Assembly (NCBI RefSeq): GCF_002127325.2
Contig: NC_035448.2
Location: forward strand, 88,912,753 to 88,976,752
Length of the DNA stretch: 64,000 nt
DNA from: Helianthus annuus
Taxonomy: Eukaryota; Streptophyta; Magnoliopsida; Asterales; Asteraceae
Direction of reading: 5' to 3'
Part shown: in pieces, positions 54,960 through 64,000 of the stretch
Layout: every line of letters begins with the position of its first letter
How positions within the stretch are numbered: the stretch's first letter is position 1
The notes under the pieces: model-generated
Told to the model about the DNA's origin: nothing
Seen by the model: the letters and a program-made list of their open reading frames with translations, nothing else
Databases searched by the model: none
Made by a program: the position numbers and the translations under genes

Positions 54960-55035
54960 TGGTATCAGAGCCATTGGTTATAGAGAACTTGGTTTTAATA
55001 TGGGAAAACGTTTTTATTAAAACCAGACTATAACC
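54960..55035 (+). promoter_or_regulatory. PBS and hairpin of element G
   Basis: PBS TGGTATCAGAGCC 54960-54972; outer arms GGTTATAG (54976-54983) and CTATAACC (55028-55035); inner arms TTGGTTTTAATA / TATTAAAACCAG. The remaining leader to 55278 shows no coding signal. Confidence 0.87.
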
Positions 55036-55278
55036 AGAACAGTGCTCTCAACGATCCACAACGACGCTTCGCTCCACGTGCAAGACTCAACTCCCTAGGT
55101 AATAAGGTTTATGTTTATTGCCTACATGCTAGAATTTGCACAGAACTTTGCTCGTAGTATGCTTACATTACTTGCTCACAACTTGACATTGCATGAGAAT
55201 ACTTATGTGCTTACACTCTTCTGTCATCGCACTATCCGCGAACCTTTCTCACTTATGTTGCCTTTGATGTGAAGATCA

Positions 55279-55354
55279 ATGGCCGCACGAATTACCATGA
55301 CTCAAGCCCAGCTAGAGGCTCTCGTTGCTGCGGCAGTTGCAGCCGCCCAAGCAG
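55279..55354 (+). CDS. gag-pol: Element G gag, exon 1
   Basis: The ATG at 55279 starts MAARITMTQAQLEALVAAAV and ends after QAG at GCAG|GTAGTA (25 codons plus one base). It is the only ATG-led segment matching the family's Gag N-terminus. The main frame from 55423 otherwise has no ATG until about 55,489, inside the capsid domain, and 55423 itself is TTG, so it is not a plausible start. Confidence 0.65.
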
Positions 55355-55444
55355 GTAGTATATCCTGCGGTATAGATTCATACAAGGATCTTTAGATCCT
55401 ACAATAATTCTCGTATTTAACCTTGTCCTATTCGTACACAATAG
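55355..55444 (+). other. Putative 90-nt intron in gag of G
   Basis: GTAGTATATCC...CACAATAG, phase 1, with in-frame TAG and TAA inside. TTTAAC 25-30 nt before the acceptor may be the branch. Removing it joins exon 1 to the capsid frame exactly. Being 90 nt it does not change frame, so stop-codon read-through is the competing explanation. Confidence 0.6.
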
Positions 55445-58400
55445 GTCAACCCGCTCAGCAACAACCTGCGTGTACCTTCAAGACTTTCATGGACTGTCGT
55501 CCTAGCTCGTTCAGTGGCACGGAGGGGGCAGTTGGACTCCTCCACTGGTTTGAAAAGCTCGAGTCGGTTTTCGAAATGTGTGAATGCCCTGAGGCTCGCA
55601 GGGTGAAGTTCGCCACTGGCACACTTGAAGGGATTGCGCTCACTTGGTGGAACGCACAAGTGCAGATCTTAGGGTTGGCAGCTGCTAACGCCACACCTTG
55701 GAATGAATTCAAAGAACTGATCAAGAGGGAATACTGCACTAGAGAAGACATTCACAAGTTGGAGGACGAGTTGTATAACTTGAAAATGGTTGGTTCGGAA
55801 ATCGAAGCTTACACCAAAAGATCGAATGAGTTGGCTGTGCTGTGCCCAACTATGGTAGATCCTCCATACAAGCGAATTGAGTTGTATCTCAAGGGGCTCG
55901 CGTCAGAGATTCAGAGCCACGTAACGTCGGCTAACCTCAACAACATCCAGGAAATCCAGCGTCTCGCTCATCGCATCACAGATCAGGCAGTAGACCAGGG
56001 CAAACTGCCAAAGCGTATCAGTGCTACCGCTACTGCTACTACTACACTTGCTACTCCCAGCGAAAGTAAGAGAAAGTGGGAGGGGGATTCAAGCAAAGCA
56101 TCAGTTTCGGTTCAGTCCCAGAATCAGCAGCGAAAGACGGACAGTTACCAAAGTCCCAGTCAGCACTCATCGAGCAGCCACAGACAGTATCGCGGAAATC
56201 TCCCAAAGTGTAACAACTGCAACAGGCATCACAGCGGCCAGTGCAATAAGGGCCGTTGTCAAAGGTGTTTAAAGATGGGTCACGAGGCCAAAGATTGTAG
56301 AAGCGCTCGCCCTGCAAATCAGAATCAGCAGCCTCAGCAACCAGCTCCACAGAATCAGCAGAATCAGCAACAGGGCAACAGGGGGTGTTATAAGTGTGGG
56401 GCTGAAGGTCACTTCAAACGCGATTGCCCACAGTTGAACCAGAACCGCAACAACAACCATCAGGGCAACGGGAACCATAACAATAATGGGGGCAACAACA
56501 GCAACAACAACGGCAATGAAGCTCGTGGTCGAGCATTTGTGTTGGGTCGAGGTGATGCAGTGAATGATCCCAATGTGGTTATGGGTAAGTTTCTTCTCGA
56601 CGATATTTATGTTACTGTCTTATTTGATTCGGGTGCTGATACAAGCTATATGTCATTGAAAATGAGTAACTTATTAAAACGTACACCAACACCTCTAGAC
56701 ACTAAACACGTCGTGGAACTAGCGAATGGTAAAAGTGTAGAAGCCGCTCATGTAGTCAAGGGTTGTAGCATTGTTCTGGCGGGTCAGACTTTCACGATTG
56801 ATCTCATACCCATAGTCTTGGGTAGCTTCGACGTCGTCATCGGCATGGATTGGTTATCTCAACATCACGCAGAGATCTTATGCAAGGAAAAAGTTATTCG
56901 TATTCCTCGCTCCAGTCAAGAACCTCTCGAAGTTCAGGGCGACAAGAGTGGTGCTGTGGTTGGCATCATCTCTTACCTGAAGGCGCAGAAATGTTTACGA
57001 AAGGGGCATACTGCCATTCTGGCTCTCGTTACTGATGCATCGGCAAAGGAAAAGAAGCTGGAGGATATCCCAGTTGTACGTGACTTCCCTCAGGTGTTTC
57101 CTGAAGATTTACCTGGTTTACCTCCTCATCGTCAAGTCGAGTTTCAGATGGAGTTAACTCCTGGAGCAACACCAATAGCCCGCGCACCGTATCGTTTAGC
57201 TCCAACCGAACTGGAAGAACTGTCGAAGCAGCTGCAAGAGCTCTTGGAAAAGGGCTTTATTCGTCCAAGCTCTTCGCCTTGGGGAGCTCCAGTGTTATTT
57301 GTGAAGAAGAAAGACGGCACGTTCAGGATGTGCATCGACTACCGTGAACTCAACAAGGTGACGGTGAAGAACCGTTATCCTCTTCCACGCATAGATGACT
57401 TATTCGACCAGTTGCAAGGGTCGTGTTACTTTTCCAAGATCGATTTGAGGTCAGGGTATCATCAGCTGAGAGTCCGGGATGAGGACGTCTCCAAAACTGC
57501 TTTCAGAACTCGTTATGGTCACTACGAGTTTCTGGTCATGCCATTCGGGCTTACAAACGCACCTGCAGTCTTCATGGATCTTATGAACAGGGTGTGCAAA
57601 CCGTATCTCGACAAGTTCGTCATCGTTTTCATCGACGACATTTTGATTTACTCCAAGAGTCAGGAGGAGCACGAGCAGCATCTACGTATTATCCTGGAAC
57701 TTCTTCGAAAAGAGCAACTGTATGCAAAGTTTTCTAAATGCGACTTCTGGCTTCGTGAAGTCCACTTCTTAGGCCATGTGGTAAACAAGGATGGGATTCA
57801 TGTCGATCCATCCAAGGTTGATTCAATCAGAAACTGGCCAGCACCGCGTACACCGACTGAAATACGCCAATTCTTGGGTTTGGCGGGTTACTACAGGCGA
57901 TTTATTAAAGACTTCTCAAAGATCGCGCAACCACTCACTATGCTTACACAGAAAGGTGTCGTTTACAGATGGGGTAATGCACAGGAAACCGCTTTTCAGT
58001 ACTTAAAGGATAGGCTTTGCAGCGCACCTATTCTTTCATTGCCAGAGGGCACAGATGACTTCGTGGTATACTGTGATGCATCCATCCAGGGTCTTGGATG
58101 TGTGTTGATGCAACGTGATAAAGTGATAGCCTACGCTTCGCGGCAACTCAAGGTTCATGAACGGAACTACACGACGCACGATTTAGAGCTGGGAGCTGTT
58201 GTTTTCGCGCTTAAGATATGGCGACACTACCTGTACGGTACCAAGTGCACGATTTACACCGATCACAGGAGTCTCGAGCATATTCTAAAGCAAAAGGATT
58301 TGAATATGCGTCAACGGAGATGGGTTGAACTTCTGAACGACTACGAATGCGCCATCAAGTATCATCCAGGCAAGGCCAATGTTGTGGCTGATGCCCTCAG

Positions 58401-59985
58401 TCGGAAAGACTCTCTACCTAAGCGCGTGCGAGCGCTACAGCTTACCATTCAGTCCAGTCTTCCTGCACAGATACGAGCAGCTCAGATAGAAGCACTAAAA
58501 CCCGAAAACGTCAAGGCTGAAGCCTTGCGCGGTTCAAGGCAACAAATGGAACAAAAGGAAGACGGCGCCTACTATGTAACGGGGCGTATTTGGGTCCCAC
58601 TTTATGGCGGTTTACGCGAACTTGTAATGGATGAAGCTCACAAGTCTCGCTACTCGGTACATCCAGGGTCGGATAAAATGTACCACGACATCAGCACTAC
58701 TTATTGGTGGCCTAGTATGAAGGCCCACATCGCCACCTATGTTGGCAAATGCTTAACCTGTGCGAGAGTCAAGGTTGAATATCAGAAACCAGCTGGTCTA
58801 CTTCAGCAGCCTAAGATACCACAATGGAAATGGGAAGAAATTTCCATGGATTTTGTTACCGGTCTGCCTAGATCTCAGCGTGGGAACGATACAATATGGG
58901 TCATAGTTGATCGACTCACCAAGTCTGCACACTTCCTACCGATCAAGGAAACGGATAAGTTCTCCACTCTCGCAGACGTTTATCTTAAAGAAGTTGTTTC
59001 GAGGCACGGAGTGCCCACTTCTATTATTTCGGATCGCGATGCACGATTCACGTCAGAGCTTTGGCAAGCGATGCACAAATCTTTCGGCTCACGATTAGAC
59101 ATGAGCACAGCATATCATCCTCAGACAGATGGGCAGTCTGAGCGAACTATTCAAACTCTAGAAGACATGCTTCGAGCGTGTGTTATCGATTTCGGCAACG
59201 GCTGGGAAAAACATCTCCCTCTGGTGGAGTTCTCGTACAATAACAGTTACCATACCAGCATTCAAGCCGCTCCATTCGAGGCATTGTACGGACGTAAATG
59301 CCGGTCACCTCTCTGTTGGGCAGAGGTGGGGGATAGTCAGATTACGGGTCCAGATATTGTTGTGGACGCCACAGAAAAGATAGCACAGATACGTCAACGC
59401 ATGGCGGCAGCACGCGACCGTCAGAAAGCCTACGCGGATAAGCGTAGAAAACCATTGGAATTTGAGGTCGGGGACCGGGTTTTATTGAAAGTTTCACCCT
59501 GGAAGGGTGTGGTACGTTTTGGCAAACGGGGCAAACTAAATCCGCGGTACGTCGGACCATTCGAAATTTCAGAAAAGATTGGCAAGGTAGCCTACAAGTT
59601 GAACCTACCAGCTGAACTCGGTGCAGTTCACAATGTATTCCACGTGTCGAATCTGAAGAAATGCCTATCAGATGAGACCCTTATAATTCCTTTTAAGGAA
59701 CTCACTATCGACGAGCGGTTGCAGTTCGTCGAGGAACCAGTTGAAATCACGGACCGGGATGTTAAGGTCCTCAAACACAAGAGAATCCCTCTTGTTCGAG
59801 TTCGTTGGAACTCCCAGCGTGGTCCAGAGTATACCTGGGAACGCGAAGATCAGATGAAAGAAAAGTACCCCCAGCTATTCGAAACCAATGCATCCACTTC
59901 TGAGGCTGAAGCTACTACTACTGAATTTCGGGACGAAATTCCAAATCAACGGGGGGATGATGTGACACCCCAGGAAAACCAGTGA
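55445..59985 (+). CDS. gag-pol: Element G Gag-Pol polyprotein, main open frame
   Basis: About 1513 residues in one frame, 1538 with exon 1. Gag capsid ([59 protein letters not shown]), knuckles [31 protein letters not shown] and [14 protein letters not shown], a Gln/Asn-rich linker, protease DSGAD (56626), RT ([32 protein letters not shown] 57631), RNase H ([38 protein letters not shown]), integrase zinc finger ([10 protein letters not shown] ... CLTCARV), DDE core ([10 protein letters not shown] from 58,847, [19 protein letters not shown]), and a C-terminal chromodomain ([37 protein letters not shown]) that in this clade steers integration to modified chromatin. No stop or frameshift. Same architecture as D. 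Confidence 0.96.
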
Positions 59986-60054
59986 ACGATACCTAGCTTC
60001 CTCAGTAAGTGCGTACCAAATTTCGGGACGAAATTTCTTTTAAGTTGGGGATAA
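59923..60054 (+). promoter_or_regulatory. Two palindromes and PPT of element G
   Basis: GAATTTCG-GGA-CGAAATTC at 59923-59941, within the last 21 codons, and AAATTTCG-GGA-CGAAATTT at 60018-60036 after the stop (59983-59985). Then PPT TTAAGTTGGGGATAA. The duplicated palindrome is also present in D, E and F. Confidence 0.82.
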
Positions 60055-62265
60055 TGTGACAACTCGAAATTCCAAGATTTGATTTCATAGGTATTACACG
60101 AACATGTATTGACTAATTGCTTAATTGCACATTTGATTGACATATTGTGAAACTTGTATTATGTGTTAACTAGTTAGTATGATACATGGCCCAACTTTCG
60201 AAGGATGTCCCTCGAAACATGATGCATGAATCGAAGGATGTCGAAACACATCCTTCGATCCGAAAGATCATCCTTCGGAATGATGAATCACGAAACATAT
60301 CCTTCGATATGTTTCGGCCCAGCTATTCTAATGGGCTTGGCCCATTTCTGTGATATGTTTAAATACGTGAATGCATGTTAGACAACAGTTAGTTTCCGGA
60401 AAACCCTAGTTCCATTGTGTGTGTTACGGCATATAGCAGGCATATAGCAGACCTACTCTCTGTTCGAAGGAATTCATTCCGTAATCCAGATTTCCGGTTA
60501 GTGTGTGGTGTTGTTTACGATGCTTTGATTTCACGATGCTTTGATTCCATGATTTATCTATTGTCTTGCAATCTATCATTGTATGTTAATCGGATATGCA
60601 TGATTATCGGATCCGTTTTGATGATGTTCAATGATAATATTTTATGAATCGGTTATGATAAACCGGATATGTATGTTAGATAGTTGAACCAAATGATGAT
60701 TATGTTTACATGACACATAGATGACGATTCGGATTGGTTGATGATTGATTTTGTTACCGTTAAATGATTTCTAGGAATGATAGTAACTGTCGTAGATGAT
60801 CTTGTGCCTTCTGTGTAATGTAACTGTTGTGATGATGATTGTTAATGATGATGACGGCTGTAGATGATTAGGGTTTCTGTTTCTGTGATATTCGTAACTG
60901 ATGGTGATATACGTAACTGTTGATTGATCGAAAGATGCTTGTAGTCGAAACATAGTTGTGACCGAAAGATATCTGTTGACCGAAAGATATCTGTTGACCG
61001 AAAGATATCTGTTGACCGAAAGATATCTGTTGACCGAAAGATATCTGTTGACCGAAAGATACCTGTTGACCGAAAGATATGTGTGTGATCGAAAGATGAC
61101 ATAGGATTCGGAACATAACATTGGCCCGAAGGATAATTGTGGTAATTGTTTCCGAAAGATAATTGTGATTACTGTTGTCGAAAGATAGTGACTGGATTCG
61201 AAGGATGTTAGGGATTATGAACATACTTTGACTGATTGAACATATGTTGAATTAATTGTCATGCCATGCTTGGTGGTGAACATATTCGTGTAATACTACG
61301 TGTTGTGCCGATATGCAAACTGACTGCTATGTGAACAATTAACTGCATGCGTACAATTTTGAACATGAACTGATTTGTTATACGTGCATACACTAGGACG
61401 TGATTAATTACTTGTGAGTGCATAACTTAGCATACCGAGCAAACCAAGGTGAGTTCACACTCCTACTAAGGCATGGGATTCCCGGGTTGTGGGAATGGGT
61501 TAAAGGTTGTTATTGAAAGGAACGTACATATGCTTTACTAGACTGTCACCTATCATGTCCTCGGATGACAGGACGGTTACGTAGGTTGGGGTAACACCTA
61601 CGGGTTCACATGCCATTCTATCCTCGGTTACGAAGGATACGCACGTAAAACCTACGTGTACGCATTACTTACTCCTATCCTCGGTTACGAAGGATACGCA
61701 CGTAAAACCTACGTGTACGCATTACTTACTCCTATCCTCAGGTTACGAAGGATACGTGCGTAAAACCTACGCACACTTTATACACACTTCTGTTCTCGGA
61801 CGAAGAACAGGGATAATAATACGAACAGTCTAGTGGTCACTTAACATGGGAAGCCCCCACCAGCATAACTTACTATCGGCCCTGTAGAGCCACCTGTTAC
61901 TTACTGTTACACATTTACTTACTGTGAACTCGCTCAACTAGTTTGTTGACCATTCTGTTACATGCCTTGCAGATCGTTAGGTACTTGGAGCTTGCACTGG
62001 AGAAGCGGGTCGTTGTGGACAAGGATTCGTGGTTTCTATGCTGAACTATTATAACATTTGAACTATTTACTAGTGTTGGATTATTACTATGCTTCCGCTA
62101 CACTTTAAAACAATAACATGTTTTGAACACCTTTTGTATTGAACGGATGGTTTTCTTTTATTTTACCTGATACTATATGCATGTTCAATATGATTGGTGG
62201 CTTGATCCTGGTCAGTCACGCTCCCAAGCGGTGATACTCCGCAGGTGGATTTTGGGGGTGTGACA
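60055..62265 (+). repeat. 3' LTR of element G (2211 bp)
   Basis: Same length as the 5' LTR at an offset of 7309 and, as far as I compared, identical, including the 18-bp array and hairpins. Followed by TSD GCGTG and the remainder of H. Confidence 0.95.
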
Positions 62266-62518
62266 GCGTGACTGACCAGGATCAAGCCACCAATCATATA
62301 GAACAATATATATAGTAAAAGTAATTGCCATTAAACCCAAACCAAATCCATATGAAAGGTGTTCCAAAACATAAGTAAGTTATCATTGTTTAGCGGAAGC
62401 GCATAAGTAAAACCCAATGTAAATAAGTATGTAATGTCATAAGTGTTTAAAGAAACAATCACGATCCATGCCCACAACGACCAGCTCCTCCCTGTGCAAG
62501 CTCCATGTACCTAACGAC

Positions 62519-62985
62519 CTGCAAGGCATGTAACAGAGGATCAACAACTAGTTGAGCGAGTTCACAGAAAGTAAATGCGTACTAGTAAGTTCGTATGTAA
62601 CAGGTGGCTCTACTGGGCCGTTTGTACGTTCTATTGGTGGGGGCTTCCCATGTTGTATAACCACTAGACTACTCGTAACCATAAGTATCCTTCACAACCG
62701 AGGATAGTAGTAAGTATAAATACACGTAGGTTTTACGTGAGTATCCTTCACAACCGAGGATAGTAATAAGTATAAGTACACGTAGGTTTTACGTGAGTAT
62801 CCTTCACAACCGAGGATAGTAATAAGTATAAGTACACGTAGGTTTTACGTGAGTATCCTTCACAACCGAGGACAATGGTATGGTAGTCTAGTATTTGTGT
62901 CGGTACGAATCTATTCAACCTTATTCCTTCAATCCCATTCCCAAGCCCTTGGGAATCCCATGCCTTAGTAAGGGTGTGAACTCAC
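62519..62985 (-). other. Putative leader intron in H's LTR (467 nt)
   Basis: On the minus strand: donor CCAAG|GTGAGTTCACACC at 62985, acceptor TTACATGCCTTGCAG| ending at 62519. Between them are one AGGAC-type and three AGGAT/ATCCT-type hairpin units. Completes the set of seven LTRs with these sites. Confidence 0.55.
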
Positions 62986-63339
62986 CTTGGTTTGCTCGGT
63001 ATGTTAAACTATGTGCTCACGAATACTCAATCACGTCCTATAGTATGCACGTATACACAATCAATTAAGTTCTCAAGGATTTCGCATGCAGCACATGTCA
63101 CGAAGTGTCTTTAGGCAATCATCATCATGCAACGTCTAACAGTTATATTTCACGTTCATCGGTCTAACGTAGTAAATCAATAACACGCTTTATGTATTAT
63201 CAGACTAAACAACAGTTGCATGCTTTAAAATCTAACGAATATAACACAGTCAACACTTAACAGGTTCAATCATGTAATAACTGATAACATACATTCAGCT
63301 TCACTTAACATCATATAAAGTTAGACATGACCTTGCCCT

Positions 63340-63870
63340 ATTCAAAGCTCGGACAAACAAGTGTGGGGGGGGGGCTTCCCCTGTTTAAAAGTCGGATCAA
63401 GTGGCAAGGTTAAAAACTCGGATTAGGGGGTGTGGGATCAAAACTCGGATCACATGGTGGGGAGTTAAAAGTCGGACTAGGGAGTGGGGGTTAAAAATTC
63501 GGACAACATGGGTGGAGGGTCACAAGGTCGGACATGGGGAGGTGTGGGTTTGAAACTCGGACCAAGGGTTCCAAAGCCCAAAGCTCGGACCCAACAACCC
63601 ACCAAAACTCGGAAATATAAGATCCAAACTCGGACATATATGCTTTAAGTATAAAGTTCGGACTAGTAGACATGAATATACTCGGACCAGTTTTAATTCA
63701 ATTGAAACTCGGACTCATGATGCCCTTACAATCCCGGACCTTTTATGTTTTATATAAAACCTCGGACTGTGACGATATAATAAGAGTTCGGACCATATTC
63801 ATGATTAAGAAACTCAGATCCTTTCGTCTAATAAAACTCGGACATTCACAATAATAAGAAACTCGGATCT
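63340..63870 (-). repeat. Degenerate AACTCGGAC word array in H
   Basis: About 20 copies of (A)AACTCGGA(C/T) or AAAGTCGGAC spaced 20-40 bp (GTCCGAGTTTT on the element strand). The same word family fills E's LTR at 30,985-31,330. Spacers are unrelated. Includes a G-run near 63,364. Confidence 0.8.
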
Positions 63871-64000
63871 AATACATTATGTAAAGGTCGGACTATAGCA
63901 TGCTTAAAACTCAAACTATCAGTAATACATACGAACATTCAAGTTCAATGCGATTGCATCAGTTACGTTCTAGTTCTTCATGCGATCGTGAATCCTTATT

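Larger units (their letters stand above)
52746..62265 (+). mobile_element. Element G: intact, very young Ty3/gypsy chromovirus
   Basis: TSD GCGTG at 52741-52745 and 62266-62270. LTRs are 2211 bp (52746-54956, 60055-62265) with no difference noticed. Internal region 5098 bp with PBS, hairpin, gag-pol open throughout except for the putative 90-nt intron, two palindromes and PPT. All catalytic motifs are present. Length, LTR identity and open frame make it the best candidate for an active element here and a possible helper for E, F and relatives. Confidence 0.96.
52696..64000 (-). mobile_element. Element H: minus-oriented Ty3 LTR, split by G, right end outside window
   Basis: It starts TGTCACACCCCCAAAAATCC, the reverse complement of the GGATTTTTGGGGGTGTGACA terminus of this LTR group. 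Parts: 52696-52745 and 62271-64000. On the minus strand it has the terminal CGCTCCCAAGCG stem, a putative intron (62985-62519), four AGGAT/ATCCT hairpin repeats (62,680-62,880), and an array of AACTCGGAC words from 63,340 to 63,860 (GTCCGAGTTTT on the element strand, as in E). No coding region is in view; whether it is a solo LTR cannot be told. Confidence 0.85.

Noticed and set aside
54960..54972. tRNA-Met gene
   Set aside because: Only the short complement of the tRNA 3' end is present next to each LTR; it is the primer-binding site.
55423..55488. TTG at 55423 as start of G's Gag
   Set aside because: Not an ATG, and the residues it would add lie within the interval that behaves as an intron in D, G and I.
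59986..60054. An env-like gene between pol and 3' LTR in G
   Set aside because: Only about 70 bp separate the pol stop and the LTR; D, E and F are equally compact.

Overview
This window is plant nuclear DNA made almost entirely of LTR retrotransposons inserted into one another. I see no host protein-coding gene, tRNA, rRNA or CRISPR array. Plant origin follows from chromodomain Ty3/gypsy polyproteins, primer-binding sites complementary to initiator-Met tRNA, Copia LTRs, and plant promoter words (site II TGGGCY, telobox AAACCCTA). The Gag types resemble those I associate with Asteraceae (daisy family) genomes; this is a low-to-moderate confidence inference.

Layout, solved from LTR boundaries and 5-bp target-site duplications (TSDs). 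The oldest layers are a minus-oriented LTR J (1-~2908) and a Ty3 gag fragment I (exon 1 near 3081-3145, resuming at 51699). Element A (Ty3, 3146-51693, TSD TACCA) split I. A's gag was split by B (6948-18750, TSD ATGTG), a short internally deleted Ty3 derivative, and B's 3' LTR was split by F (9305-18056, minus strand, TSD CTATG). A's 3' LTR was split by C (Copia, 25661-51412, TSD CGCCA), which keeps gag but has no pol. C contains D (Ty3, 26620-46525, no TSD), and D's gag contains E (Ty3, 29752-40236, TSD CGTTA). The chain I>A>C>D>E is five levels deep. At the right end I's gag stops at a Copia LTR fragment K (52242), interrupted by a minus-oriented Ty3 LTR H (52696 to beyond the window), which contains G (Ty3, 52746-62265, TSD GCGTG).

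G is the standout element. Its two 2211-bp LTRs look identical, its Gag-Pol frame is open over 1538 residues, and PBS, PPT and TSD are all present, so it is a very recent and possibly autonomous insertion. D was also coding-intact (1539 codons when E and a 90-nt gag intron are excluded). E and F are defective (zinc-knuckle/protease deletions, frameshifts, stops), B has almost no internal region and C has no pol. Defective copies with nearly identical LTRs imply mobilisation in trans by relatives such as D and G.

Structure beyond ordinary annotation: (1) every complete Ty3 LTR, and partial LTR H, carries a matched 5' splice site (AAG/CAG|GTGAGT) and 3' splice site (CTTGCAG or TTTCAG) bounding a 239-813 nt putative intron in the transcribed leader; in B, D, E, G and H this contains short hairpins with covarying stems. 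(2) A second, 82-90 nt putative intron lies at one identical phase-1 position inside gag of D, G and I. (3) A long hairpin directly after the PBS, and a palindrome before the PPT, show compensatory changes between families. (4) LTR promoters of D, E, F and G combine site II motifs with teloboxes, as in plant ribosomal-protein genes. (5) Each family has its own short-repeat array in the LTR; in A this is an 11-bp array abutting the TATA box, with 15 units in one LTR and 5 in the other.
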